DNA from: Lacisediminihabitans changchengi
GTDB lineage: Bacteria; Actinomycetota; Actinomycetes; Actinomycetales; Microbacteriaceae
Assembly: GCF_016634425.1 (NCBI RefSeq)
Contig: NZ_JAEPES010000003.1
Location: 62,001-126,000, forward strand
DNA length: 64,000 nucleotides
Direction of reading: 5' to 3'
Part shown: in pieces, positions 14,957 through 23,899 of the stretch
How positions within the stretch are numbered: position 1 is the first letter of the stretch
Layout: each line of letters begins with the position of its first letter
Program-made: the position numbers and the translations under genes
Notes under the pieces: model-generated
What the model saw: only the letters and a program-made list of their open reading frames with translations
Database searches by the model: none
What the model was told of the DNA's origin: nothing

Positions 14957-16471
14957 ATGACCGAGCAAGCGCTCATCTCGATGCGCGGTATCGTCAAGCG
15001 GTATCCGGGCGTGACCGCCCTCCGCAATGTCGATCTTTCCGTGCAACCCGGCGAAGTGATGGCCCTGGTCGGCGAGAACGGTGCCGGCAAGAGCACGCTG
15101 TTGAAGATCCTCGCCGGTGCGGCCCGCGCCGATGAGGGCACCATCGAAGTTTCCGGAGTGGTGCGGGACATCCAGGCGCCCCGTGACTCCCAGGCGTGCG
15201 GCATCGCCGTCATCTACCAGGAGCTCAACCTCGCCAACGACCTCAGCGTCGCAGAGAACATCTACGTGGGCCGGGAGATCAGGAACCGCTTCGGTCTCGT
15301 GGACTTCCGGGCGATGGAGCGCGGCGCGGCCGCCCTGTTGAACAGCCTCGGCGTCGCCATCTCACCGCGGCAACTCGTCGGCAACCTCAACATCGCACTG
15401 CGCCAGATGGTCGAGATCGCCAAAGCGCTGCTGGTGGACGCACGCGTCGTCGTGATGGATGAGCCCACCTCCTCCCTCACCGAGGAAGAGGTCGAGACGC
15501 TGCTGGAACTGGTTCGAAAGCTGAGATCCAACGGGGTCAGCGTCATCTACGTCTCGCATCGCATGCGGGAGATCTACGAGATCGCTGATCGGATCACCGT
15601 CATGCGTGATGGAGCCGTCGTCGGCGTGTGCGAAGCGGGCAACACCACCCCCAACGACGTCGTGCAGATGATGGTGGGGCGCGAGCTCGTCGACCTCTAC
15701 GGCGTGAGGTCCTCGCCGCTGGACGAGACAGCCGCACCCGCGCTCGAGGTGAAGAGCCTGAGTTGCGGAGACCTGTTGCACGATGTGAGCTTCTCCGTGC
15801 GCCCGGGCGAGATCCTGGTGCTTGCCGGGCTCATCGGGGCGGGTCGCAGCGATGCAGCCCTCGCGATCTTCGGGGCTGCGAGACGGAGAGGCGGCGAGAT
15901 CCTGGTATCCCAGAAGCCGCTGGCCCTTCGCACTCCGATCGAGGCGATGGATGCGGGAATCGGGTTCGTCCCCGAGGATCGCAAACACCAGGGGCTCTTC
16001 CTCGGGCTTCCCGTTCGGGAGAACATCTCGTCGGCATCCCTTCCCGCGATCAGCCGCCTGTCGATCGTGTCGCGGCGGCGCGACCGGGATCTTGCAACCC
16101 ATCACTCGAGCCAGCTCGGGCTCCGGCTGTCTGCGATCGAGGTCGCCGCCGGAACTCTGAGCGGGGGAAACCAGCAGAAGGTGGTGCTGGCCCGGTGGCT
16201 CGCGCGCAAGCCGCGCATCCTGATCCTCGACGAACCGACGCGTGGCGTCGACGTCGGTGCGAAGGCAGAGATCTACCAGCTGATCCGAACGATCGCTCGA
16301 GAGGGAGTCGCGGTGCTCGTGATCTCCTCGGAGCTCACGGAAGTGCTCGGCATCGCCGACCGCATCGTCGTGATGCGGGAGGGATACGGAGTTGGGGAAT
16401 TGAACGCCGCAGACGCGACAGAGAAGCGCGTAATGGCGATGGCAACAGGAGTCGAAGGAGACGTTTCATGA
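14957..16471 (+). CDS. Sugar ABC transporter ATPase (RbsA-like)
   Basis: 504 aa with two tandem ABC domains, the RbsA/AraG/MglA architecture. Domain 1 has Walker A GENGAGKST (about 35-43) and Walker B VVMDEPTSSL. Domain 2 has the degenerate P-loop GLIGAGRSD but an intact signature LSGGNQQKV and Walker B LILDEPTRGVD. It powers uptake of the sugar bound by the preceding lipoprotein. The ATG at 14957 is preferred over the GTG at 14951, which lies within the AGGAG ribosome binding site. Its stop overlaps the permease start. Confidence 0.92.
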   Translation: MTEQALISMRGIVKRYPGVTALRNVDLSVQPGEVMALVGENGAGKSTLLKILAGAARADEGTIEVSGVVRDIQAPRDSQACGIAVIYQELNLANDLSVAENIYVGREIRNRFGLVDFRAMERGAAALLNSLGVAISPRQLVGNLNIALRQMVEIAKALLVDARVVVMDEPTSSLTEEEVETLLELVRKLRSNGVSVIYVSHRMREIYEIADRITVMRDGAVVGVCEAGNTTPNDVVQMMVGRELVDLYGVRSSPLDETAAPALEVKSLSCGDLLHDVSFSVRPGEILVLAGLIGAGRSDAALAIFGAARRRGGEILVSQKPLALRTPIEAMDAGIGFVPEDRKHQGLFLGLPVRENISSASLPAISRLSIVSRRRDRDLATHHSSQLGLRLSAIEVAAGTLSGGNQQKVVLARWLARKPRILILDEPTRGVDVGAKAEIYQLIRTIAREGVAVLVISSELTEVLGIADRIVVMREGYGVGELNAADATEKRVMAMATGVEGDVS

Positions 16472-17511
16472 CCATCAACGAAGTGACCGCTAAAAAGGAC
16501 GAGGCCCTGGCTCGGGCGGGTTCGGCAGTGCCGCTGCCGGAGCGCGTGACACCCGGCCAGAGGTTCCGCCTCGGAGTCCGGAAGATCGTCGGGGCGCGCG
16601 AGGCGACCCTCGCGGGCGTGGTCGTACTCCTTGTCGTCTACCTCTCGTTTGCCTCGCCCTACTTCCTCACGGCGGGCAACCTCACAGTTGTGGGGCGGCA
16701 GATCGCGCTCGCGCTGATCATCAGTGTGGGAATGACCTTCGTCATCCTCATCGGAGGCATCGACCTCTCGGTGGGATCGACAGTCGCGCTGGTGAGCGTG
16801 CTCACCGGGGAGTTCATGGTCACCATCGGGATACCGCCAGCGCTCGCCGTGCTGTTCGCGCTGTTGGGAGGGGCCCTCGTCGGGTTGATCAACGGGGTCA
16901 TCAATGCCTACGTGGGCATACCCTCGTTCGTGGTGACGCTCGGGATGCTCGCGGTCGCCCGCGGGCTCAGCCTTGGTATCACCAGTGGTTCGACGATCAG
17001 CGGTTTCCCGGCGGAATTCCTCAACCTCGGTCAGGGAGCTGCCCTCGGCATCCCCATTCCGGTGTGGGTGGCCGTCGTGATCGCGGTCGTCGCGCACCTC
17101 GTGCTCACGCGCACCACTTTTGGCCGGCACATCTACTTCGTCGGCTCCAATGAGGAGGCCGCCAAGCTGTCCGGCATCCGGGTGCGGCGGGTGAAGATCG
17201 CGGTGTTCGTGATCTCGGCCTCGCTCGCCTCTGTATCCGGCATCCTCGAGACCGCCCGACTCAGCGTTGGGCAGCCCGCGGCTGGGAACGGCTACGAGCT
17301 GCTCGCGATCGGTGCCGCGGTGATCGGTGGTGCCAGTCTGTTCGGCGGCGTCGGCGGCATCCTCGGCACCGCCCTCGGCACCTCGCTGTTGCTCCTGATC
17401 CAGAACGCGTTGATCCTTCTCGGCATCTCCGCCTATTGGCAGCAGGTGTTCAGCGGTGTAATCATCGTCGCCGCCGTCGCTCTCAACATGTGGCGTCGTC
17501 AGCGCAAGTAG
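16468..17511 (+). CDS. Sugar ABC transporter permease (RbsC-like)
   Basis: 347 aa, about 8-10 transmembrane helices of the BPD_transp_2 family. Recognisable segments are SVGMTFVILIGGIDLSVGSTVAL, the loop YVGIPSFVVTLGMLAVARG, and the EAA-like FGRHIYFVGSNEEAAKLSGI facing the ATPase. A hydrophilic N-terminal tail of about 45 residues precedes the first helix. ATGA overlap with the ATPase gene shows one operon. It forms the membrane channel of the importer for an as yet unknown sugar. Confidence 0.92.
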   Translation: MTINEVTAKKDEALARAGSAVPLPERVTPGQRFRLGVRKIVGAREATLAGVVVLLVVYLSFASPYFLTAGNLTVVGRQIALALIISVGMTFVILIGGIDLSVGSTVALVSVLTGEFMVTIGIPPALAVLFALLGGALVGLINGVINAYVGIPSFVVTLGMLAVARGLSLGITSGSTISGFPAEFLNLGQGAALGIPIPVWVAVVIAVVAHLVLTRTTFGRHIYFVGSNEEAAKLSGIRVRRVKIAVFVISASLASVSGILETARLSVGQPAAGNGYELLAIGAAVIGGASLFGGVGGILGTALGTSLLLLIQNALILLGISAYWQQVFSGVIIVAAVALNMWRRQRK

Positions 17512-17545
17512 CCCGCAACCATCCCTCAAGAAAAAGGATAGAAAT

Positions 17546-18430
17546 ATGAAGGTAGTCATCACCGGCGCACACGGCAAGGTCGGGCGCGCCGCCACCCAGG
17601 CGCTCCTCGACGCGGGTCACGATGTGCTCGCCACCGACCTCTCGCGCCCCGGATTCGAAAGGCGCGAAGAGGGCTCTGCGCGGTACATGATGGCCGACCT
17701 CACAGACGCGGGCGAGGCCTTCGCCGTCGTGCGCGGCGCCGACGCGGTCGTGCATGTCGCTGCCATCCCGGAGCCGACCGGCAACCCGGCCCACGTGGTC
17801 TTCCGCACCAACCTGATGGCTACCTTCAACGTGCTCGAGGCGGCGGTGCGCTTCGGGGTGAAGCGCTTCGTCAACATCTCGAGCGAGACCGTTCCCGGGT
17901 TCTTCTTCCCCGAGCGCCCCTTCCTTCCGGACTACGCGCCGGTGGACGAACTGCATCCGGTCCACCCGCAGGATCCCTACGCGCTCACCAAGCACTTCGG
18001 CGAGCAGCTGATGAACGCGGCGGTCGAACGCAGCGACATCCGCGCCATCTCGATCCGCCCGAGCTGGGTGCAGAACGAGGGAAACTACGAGCAGAACCTC
18101 GGGCCGCAGATTCGCGATGCCTCGGTGCTCAGCCCCAACCTGTGGAGCTACATCGACGCGTATGACCTCGCCGACGCCATCGTGCTCGCCACCGAGTCGG
18201 AGCTACCGGGACACGAGGTCTTCTACATCGCATCTCCCGACAACGTGGGCGGCCACGACTTCGCCGAGGTGCTTCACCAGTACTACGGCGACAAGATCGA
18301 ACTGCGTGAGCTCGACCGGGTCGACTCCTCCGGCATCTCCAGCGCGAAGGCACAGCGGATGCTCGGCTGGACGCCCAAGCGTTCCTGGCGCGACTACCTC
18401 GATTCCGACGGTCGGGCGCTCGCCAAGTGA
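17546..18430 (+). CDS. NAD-dependent epimerase/dehydratase-family (extended SDR) enzyme
   Basis: 294 aa. The N-terminal Rossmann motif TGAHGKVG, the NISSET strand and the catalytic pair YALTK (Tyr-x3-Lys) identify an extended short-chain dehydrogenase. Members near acid-sugar kinases include D-erythronate dehydrogenases (DenD), and others act on uronates, so it may oxidise the imported sugar. The ATG at 17546 has AAAAAGGA upstream. It overlaps the RbsD reading frame by ATGA at its 3' end, placing both in the importer operon. Confidence 0.82.
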   Translation: MKVVITGAHGKVGRAATQALLDAGHDVLATDLSRPGFERREEGSARYMMADLTDAGEAFAVVRGADAVVHVAAIPEPTGNPAHVVFRTNLMATFNVLEAAVRFGVKRFVNISSETVPGFFFPERPFLPDYAPVDELHPVHPQDPYALTKHFGEQLMNAAVERSDIRAISIRPSWVQNEGNYEQNLGPQIRDASVLSPNLWSYIDAYDLADAIVLATESELPGHEVFYIASPDNVGGHDFAEVLHQYYGDKIELRELDRVDSSGISSAKAQRMLGWTPKRSWRDYLDSDGRALAK

Positions 18431-18832
18431 AGCGCACGAGCGGGATCATCCATCCGCAGCTGTCGCGCGTGATCGCCGAATCCGGTCACACCGATGGGAT
18501 CGTCGTGGCGGATGCCGGCTTACCGATCCCCCTCGGGGTGGAGCGCGTCGATCTCGCGTACCGGGCCGGCTCGCCCGCGTTCCTCGACATCCTCGACTCG
18601 GTGCTTGCAGAGTTCATCGTCGAACGGGCAGTGATCTCCCAGGAGATGGAGACGGAGAGCCCGGGGATGCTCGGGGAGCTGCGGGATCGGCTTGAGGCGG
18701 TGGGGGGTGGAGGTCGAGACCGTGCCGCACACCGATTTCAAGGTACTCACCAGGAATGCCCGCGCCATCGTCCGCACCGGTGAGTACACGCCGTATTCGA
18801 ATGTGATGCTCTTTTCCGGCGCTCCCTTCTAG
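18427..18832 (+). pseudogene. rbsD: RbsD-like D-ribose pyranase, frameshifted in this sequence
   Basis: The first ~91 codons encode a good RbsD/FucU start, with the catalytic-His segment SGHTDGIVVADAGLPIP. At a run of six G (18702-18707) the frame is lost and would end at 18783. In the +1-shifted frame the missing C-terminus is intact: [18 protein letters not shown] and [17 protein letters not shown], stopping at TAG 18830-18832. Removing one G restores a 134-aa protein, close to E. coli RbsD (139 aa). This may be a real frameshift, phase variation at the G run, or a sequencing error. The intact enzyme would interconvert pyranose and furanose forms of a sugar. Confidence 0.85.
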
Positions 18833-18847
18833 CCGACGCGCCCCGGA

Positions 18848-18885
18848 GTGCCACGCGCGGGAGAACGTTCTGGCGCGCGTGGCAC
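18848..18885. terminator. Large palindromic terminator
   Basis: A perfect 12-bp inverted repeat GTGCCACGCGCG (18848-18859) / CGCGCGTGGCAC (18874-18885) encloses another palindrome AGAACGTTCT (18862-18871 region), giving an almost fully self-complementary 38-bp element. It lies between the convergent rbsD and MFS genes. There is no T-run, but placement supports termination on both strands. Confidence 0.7.
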
Positions 18886-18939
18886 CCGCGGCCGCACTGC
18901 ACCTGGGGTGGCCGAGTTCTGATGCCGGCGAGTGTCGGT

Positions 18940-20709
18940 CTAGACGTTGCTCATCGTCGCGGCGGCGCCCTGCGGGAGCTCGTCACGAACCGGCTCCTCC
19001 ACGTGGATGTACTTGCCGCCAGCGGAGAGCGACATTATCGCGCCGATGATCGACATCGCCGCTGCGGCGATGAACACGATCACGAGACCGGCGTGGAAGG
19101 GATCGGCGATCAGCTGCGGGAAGAATTCCTTGCCGGTGAGCGCGGCGGCGTTCGCGGGTGACAGCGAGTGCAGCACTCCGGTCGGGCCGAGGATCGAGGC
19201 GATTGGGTTGTAACCGAGGAAGGCGGCGAACAGGCTGCCGACCGGGGGAGTCGCCGCGACCTGGCCTGCCACCGCGGCGTTCACCCCGTGGCTCGTGAGC
19301 CCGGTGCGGAGCGCGTCCGGCAATGTCGAGGCGAGGCCCGCGATCATCAGCGAGAAGAAGATGCCGATGGAGAGGGAGTTGCCCGCGTTCTGGAAAGTTC
19401 CGGTCATGCCGGATGCCGCCCCGCGCTGGTTCGCCGGAACACTGTTCATGATCGCGGTGCGGTTCGGTGCCGCGAACAGGCCGGAGCCGACGCCGTTGAG
19501 GAATGTGATCACGGCGAACAGCCAATACGGGAAGTTCACCGGGATGAGCAGCAGAGCCACGAAGGTGAGCGCAACCAGTACCAATCCGCTGGTGGCGAAG
19601 GCTCGCGCACCGAAGCGGTCGGAGAGCGATCCCGAAACGGGGCCGGAGACCAGGAAGCCGATGGTGAGCGGCAGGAGGTAGATGCCGGCCCAGAGCGGCG
19701 TGCTTTCGTAGGAGTAACCGTGAAGGGGAAGCCAGATGCCCTGCAGCCAGATGATCAGCATGAACTGCAGACCACCGCGGCTGATCGAGGCGAGCAGTCC
19801 GGCGAAGTTGCCCCAGGCAAACGCGCGGATGCGGAACAGCCGCATGTTGAACATCGGGTCTTTAGCGCGCAGCTCGTAGAAGACGAACAGGATCAGCAGG
19901 GCGATGCCGCCGATGATGCCGGCGAGCACCCAGGGGTTGCCCCACCCGGTGGAGCTGTCACCGTAGGGCTGGATGCCGTAGGTGATTCCGGTCAGCAAGG
20001 CGACGAGGCCGACGGCGAAGATGATGTTGCCCGGGATGTCGACCTTTCCGACGGCCTTCGACCCGACCTCGTGCAGCGACTTGTACGACCAGATCGTGCC
20101 CAGGATGCCGAAGGGAACGCTGATAAGAAAGACCGCGCGCCAGTCGATCGTCGAGAGCAGTCCACCGATGATCAGACCGAGGAAGGTGCCCGCGATACCG
20201 GCCACCTGGTTGATTCCCAGCGCGAAACCGCGGCGTTCTACGGGAAACGCATCGGTGAGGATGGCGGTCGAGTTCGCAAACAGCATCGACCCGCCGACGG
20301 CCTGCACCACGCGCCATCCGATCAGCCAGATCGCGCCCTGTCCGCCCGTGAAGGGGTCGAAGACGAGGGCGATGGCCGAGAGGGTGAAGATCACGAAGCC
20401 CAGGTTGTAGATGCGCACCCTGCCGTACAGGTCGCCGAGTCTGCCGAAGCTCACGACCAGCACGGCCGTGACCAGGATGTACCCGGTCAGCATCCAGAGC
20501 AGATAGCTCACGTTGCCCGGCTCGAGCGGGTTGAGCTTGATGCCGGTGAAGATCGCGGGGAGCGAGATCAGCACGATCGACCCGTTGATGGTCGCCATCA
20601 GGATGCCGAGGGTGGTGTTGCTCAGTGCGATCCACTTGTACTTCGGGTGGTCTTTGTTGAACATGCCCGAGCGGGTGCGAACGGCGGTGTCTGCCACGAA
20701 TTCCTCCAT
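18940..20709 (-). CDS. MFS drug exporter, DHA2 (14-TM) family
   Basis: 589 aa with about 14 hydrophobic helices. Motif A-like [14 protein letters not shown] between helices 2 and 3, motif C-like [19 protein letters not shown] in helix 5 and a conserved [21 protein letters not shown] later are characteristic of DHA2 drug:H+ antiporters. Probable export of toxic compounds using the proton gradient. The ATG at 20709 follows GGAGG-like sequence. A palindromic operator candidate (20739-20759) lies in its promoter, but no MarR or TetR gene adjoins it. It is divergent from the zwf gene. Confidence 0.9.
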   Translation of the reverse strand: MEEFVADTAVRTRSGMFNKDHPKYKWIALSNTTLGILMATINGSIVLISLPAIFTGIKLNPLEPGNVSYLLWMLTGYILVTAVLVVSFGRLGDLYGRVRIYNLGFVIFTLSAIALVFDPFTGGQGAIWLIGWRVVQAVGGSMLFANSTAILTDAFPVERRGFALGINQVAGIAGTFLGLIIGGLLSTIDWRAVFLISVPFGILGTIWSYKSLHEVGSKAVGKVDIPGNIIFAVGLVALLTGITYGIQPYGDSSTGWGNPWVLAGIIGGIALLILFVFYELRAKDPMFNMRLFRIRAFAWGNFAGLLASISRGGLQFMLIIWLQGIWLPLHGYSYESTPLWAGIYLLPLTIGFLVSGPVSGSLSDRFGARAFATSGLVLVALTFVALLLIPVNFPYWLFAVITFLNGVGSGLFAAPNRTAIMNSVPANQRGAASGMTGTFQNAGNSLSIGIFFSLMIAGLASTLPDALRTGLTSHGVNAAVAGQVAATPPVGSLFAAFLGYNPIASILGPTGVLHSLSPANAAALTGKEFFPQLIADPFHAGLVIVFIAAAAMSIIGAIMSLSAGGKYIHVEEPVRDELPQGAAATMSNV

Positions 20710-20738
20710 CGAAGCGCTCGCCGTTGAGTGCCAATTGA

Positions 20739-20759
20739 TTAGTTGTTGTGTACTAACTA
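20739..20759. promoter_or_regulatory. Candidate MarR/TetR-type operator of the exporter
   Basis: TTAGT-N8-ACTAA (20739-20756) overlaps TAGTT-N10-AACTA (20740-20759), giving nested inverted repeats in the divergent promoter region, 30 bp from the exporter start. AT-rich dyads like this are usual operators for MarR/TetR regulators of efflux pumps. The cognate regulator is not adjacent. Confidence 0.45.
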
Positions 20760-20832
20760 TATCTCGAGACGGGCGATGCCGCCCGCGCGTACAGTGAGCG
20801 GAAATTCACCGGCACGCCGTTCAAGGAGTTTC

Positions 20833-22242
20833 ATGCCCGACAGTTCCGACGCCCCCGCTACCGTCTTCGTGCTCTTCGGAGCGACCGGAGATCTGGCCAA
20901 ACGCATGGTCATCCCGGCCTTCTACCAGCTCGCGCAGCACGGTCTGCTGCCGAAGAAGTGGGCGATCGTGGGTAATGGTCGCGGCGACGTCTCCACCGAC
21001 GACTTCCGCGCCCACGTGCACGACGTGCTCACCGAGTTCGGTCCGCAGCCGGGTGACGACTGGGACGACTTCAGCGCCCATCTCCACTTCGCCGGCAAGG
21101 GCTTCACCGCCGATGACCCGGGAGAGTTGGTCGACGTGCTCGCAGAAGTGGAGAAAGATCTCGGTGAGAAGCCGCAGCTCATCCATTACCTGTCGCTCCC
21201 TCCCGTTGCCTTCATCGGCATCACCGAGGCGCTTGGCGCACACGACCTGGTGACGGATGCCCGTGTCGTCTACGAGAAGCCATTCGGTACCAGCCCCGAT
21301 AACTTTCGCGAACTCGACACCGCCGTCCACAAGGTGTTGGACGAGCATCAGGTCTTCCGCATCGACCACTTCCTCGGCAAGGAGGGATCGCAGAACCTCC
21401 ATGCTCTCCGCTTCGGCAACGGCCTGTTTGAGGGGGTCTGGAGCCGTGAGCACATCCGCGCGGTGCAGATCGACGTTCCCGAGACGCTCGGTATCGACGA
21501 CCGCGCGGAGTTCTACGACCAGACCGGTGCTCTGCTCGACATGATCGTGACCCACCTGTTCCAACTGGCCGCCGAAATCGCGATGGAGCCCCCGCTATCG
21601 ATGAAGCCCGACGACCTGCAGGCCGCGAGGGAGACCGTGATCGCGGCCTTCCGTCCGCTCGCGGCAGAGGATGTCGTGCTCGGCCAGTTCGACGGGTTCA
21701 CCGAGACCGAGGGGGTCGCCTCGGACTCCACGACCGACACGTTCGCGGCGGCTCGACTATGGATAGACACCCCGCGATGGCGTGATGTGCCCTTCCTGCT
21801 CCGCACCGGCAAGCGCCTCGCCGAGGGTGCTCAGCGGGTGAGCATCATCTTCCGCACGCCCGCGACAGGGCCGCTCGCCCACGACGCTCCCGAGACCGGC
21901 AATGTGCTGTCGATAAATCTGGCCGGAAAAGGCGCTGTAGACCTGCGGATGGTGGTCAAGGAGCCTGGCGCGGAGTTCTCGCTCACCACAGCCCAGAGCA
22001 CGATCATGCTGGGCGATGTCGGCGACGCCGACTCGCTGCCGCCCTACGTGAAGCTGCTCAACGACGTCATCCTGGGTGACCGTTCGCTGTTCACCCGCCC
22101 CGACGGCCTCGCCTGGGCCTGGGACGCGATCGCGCCGATACTCACCTCTCCGCCGCCCGTGCTGTCGTACGCCGAGGAGAGCTGGGGCCCGGCGGAGGCC
22201 GCAACCTTGGCTGCTCCCGACGGCTGGCTGGTGGGGGAGTAG
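20833..22242 (+). CDS. zwf: Glucose-6-phosphate 1-dehydrogenase
   Basis: 469 aa. NADP-binding GATGDLAKR (16-24) and the active-site signature RIDHFLGKE (176-184, catalytic His179 and Lys183) identify the enzyme, which oxidises glucose 6-phosphate to 6-phosphogluconolactone and yields NADPH. The ATG at 20833 follows AAGGAG at 20823-20828. The gene stands alone, without the tal-zwf-opcA-pgl neighbours usual in actinobacteria, so it may be an additional copy. It is divergent from the exporter. Confidence 0.92.
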   Translation: MPDSSDAPATVFVLFGATGDLAKRMVIPAFYQLAQHGLLPKKWAIVGNGRGDVSTDDFRAHVHDVLTEFGPQPGDDWDDFSAHLHFAGKGFTADDPGELVDVLAEVEKDLGEKPQLIHYLSLPPVAFIGITEALGAHDLVTDARVVYEKPFGTSPDNFRELDTAVHKVLDEHQVFRIDHFLGKEGSQNLHALRFGNGLFEGVWSREHIRAVQIDVPETLGIDDRAEFYDQTGALLDMIVTHLFQLAAEIAMEPPLSMKPDDLQAARETVIAAFRPLAAEDVVLGQFDGFTETEGVASDSTTDTFAAARLWIDTPRWRDVPFLLRTGKRLAEGAQRVSIIFRTPATGPLAHDAPETGNVLSINLAGKGAVDLRMVVKEPGAEFSLTTAQSTIMLGDVGDADSLPPYVKLLNDVILGDRSLFTRPDGLAWAWDAIAPILTSPPPVLSYAEESWGPAEAATLAAPDGWLVGE

Positions 22243-22265
22243 AAGTCGGCGGGTGTCCTGCCCCC

Positions 22266-23279
22266 CTAGTCGCCCAGCGCCGGCCGAATGTCCCGCACGA
22301 TCGACTCGAGAATGCGCGCGTTGAATCCCACTCCCAACTGATTGGGGATGGTTACCAGCACGGTGTCCGCGGCCTGCACCGCCGCATCCTCAGCGAGTTC
22401 TGCCGCTATCCGGTCTGGTTCGCCGATGTAGCTTCGCCCGAACCGCGCGAGTCCGCCGTCGAGATGGCCGACCTGATCTTTCGCGTCGGCCTGCGCGCGC
22501 AGTCCGAAATAGTGGCGAGTCTCGTCGTCGATGATCGGCAGGATGCTGCGGCTCACCGACACCCGTGGCACTCGAGTATGTCCGGCCTCTGCCCATGCAC
22601 TCCGGTACATCGCGATCTGCTCGGCCTGGAGTTCGTCGAAGGGAACCCCGGTGTCTTCGGTCAGCAGCGTCGAGCTCATCAGGTTCATGCCCTGCTCGGC
22701 GGTCCACACGGCGGTCGCCCGCGAGCCGGCGCCCCACCAGATGCGGTCGCCCAAGCCGGGCGACTGGGGCTGAATGGCGAGGCCGCCGGCCGCCCCCATC
22801 TGCGGGTTGGCCCGGGCCACGGCGGCGCCGGCTATCGCCGCACGGAAACCGTCAGTCGTCTGGCGAGCCAGGTCGGCGTCGGTCTGCCCCTCGAGCGGGA
22901 AGTGGCCGAAACTCTCGTAGCCGCGCTCCGCCGTTTCGGGTGAGCCCCGGCTGATGCCGAGCTGCAACCTGCCGTCGCTGATCAGGTCGGCGGCCGCCGC
23001 GTTCTCCGCCATCGCCAGCGAATTCTCATAGCGCATATCGATCACCCCGGTGCCGATCTCGATGCGGCTGGTGCGCGCTGCCATCGCCGCCAGCAACGGG
23101 AACGGTGACGCGAGCTGCCGGGCGAAGTGATGCACCCGCACGTATGCGCCGTCGACGCCCATCTCCTCCGCCGCGACCGCGAGGTCGATCGTCTGCAGAA
23201 GTACGTCTTGCGCGGTCGGGGTGAACGAGCCGGGCACCTGCTGCCAGTGACCGAAGGAGAGAAAGCCGATGCGTTTCAT
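22266..23279 (-). CDS. LLM-class flavin-dependent oxidoreductase (luciferase-like)
   Basis: 337 aa. A bacterial-luciferase-like TIM barrel: FLSFGHW at the start, TSRIEIGTGVIDMRYENSLAMAENAAAADLISDGRLQLGISRG in the flavin region, and a late segment VQAADTVLVTIPNQLG. Such enzymes use FMN or F420 to oxidise diverse substrates. The ATG at 23279 begins exactly at the family start; about 43 codons further upstream are open but overlap the promoter of the VOC gene. It is divergent from the gene at 23374. Confidence 0.85.
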   Translation of the reverse strand: MKRIGFLSFGHWQQVPGSFTPTAQDVLLQTIDLAVAAEEMGVDGAYVRVHHFARQLASPFPLLAAMAARTSRIEIGTGVIDMRYENSLAMAENAAAADLISDGRLQLGISRGSPETAERGYESFGHFPLEGQTDADLARQTTDGFRAAIAGAAVARANPQMGAAGGLAIQPQSPGLGDRIWWGAGSRATAVWTAEQGMNLMSSTLLTEDTGVPFDELQAEQIAMYRSAWAEAGHTRVPRVSVSRSILPIIDDETRHYFGLRAQADAKDQVGHLDGGLARFGRSYIGEPDRIAAELAEDAAVQAADTVLVTIPNQLGVGFNARILESIVRDIRPALGD

Positions 23280-23373
23280 CTTCGATAGAGCACCGCGCGG
23301 GCCATCGCTATTCCCCCCGTCGTGCCGCGGGAGTAGCGTCGGCGGCGGGAGACCGCTAAACAAAGGAGTCCCC

Positions 23374-23850
23374 GTGCAGAAGATCACCCCGTTCCTCTGG
23401 TTCGACACCGAGGCGGAGCACGCGGCGTCGTTCTACGTCTCACTGTTCCCCGACTCCTCAATCACGCACGTCTCGCGGTACCCCGCCGGCGGCCCGATGC
23501 CCGAGGGGCACGCCTTCGTCGTCGACTTCGTCCTCGACGGGGTTCACTACAGCGCGATGAACGCCGGACCGCAGTTCTCCTTCACCGAGGCGATCTCGCT
23601 CTATGTTTCCGCCGAGACCCAGGATGAAATCGATCGACTGTGGGATGCCCTCCTCGCCGACGGGGGTGAGCCCAGCCGGTGCGGGTGGCTGAAAGACAGA
23701 TGGGGTCTGTCGTGGCAGGTCGTGCCCCCGGTTCTCGGCACGCTCCTTCAAGATCCCGATCCGGGTCGCGCCGCACGGGTCATGGAGGCGATGATGGCGA
23801 TGACGAAAATCGACATCGCCGAACTGCAGGCCGCGTACGACCGGGAATGA
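23374..23850 (+). CDS. VOC-family protein (PhnB-like, 3-demethylubiquinone-type)
   Basis: 158 aa. ITPFLWFDTEAEHAASFYVSLFPDS at the start and a long central strand region ending in GWLKDRWGLSWQVVPPVL place it in the 3-dmu-9_3-mt subgroup of the vicinal oxygen chelate fold. The GTG at 23374 follows AAAGGAG at 23362-23368. Biological role unknown; homologues are widespread in actinobacteria. It differs from the PhnB-like gene at 8483 in its C-terminal half. Confidence 0.87.
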   Translation: MQKITPFLWFDTEAEHAASFYVSLFPDSSITHVSRYPAGGPMPEGHAFVVDFVLDGVHYSAMNAGPQFSFTEAISLYVSAETQDEIDRLWDALLADGGEPSRCGWLKDRWGLSWQVVPPVLGTLLQDPDPGRAARVMEAMMAMTKIDIAELQAAYDRE

Positions 23851-23899
23851 ATGTCCGAACGGCCGCTCAGCTTCGGTGCTCGGCTGCCAGAATCAGATC

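Noticed and set aside
19168..20727. Long plus-strand open frame opposite the MFS exporter
   Set aside because: Composition is charged and repetitive as expected for the complement of a membrane-protein gene; the exporter on the other strand is clear.
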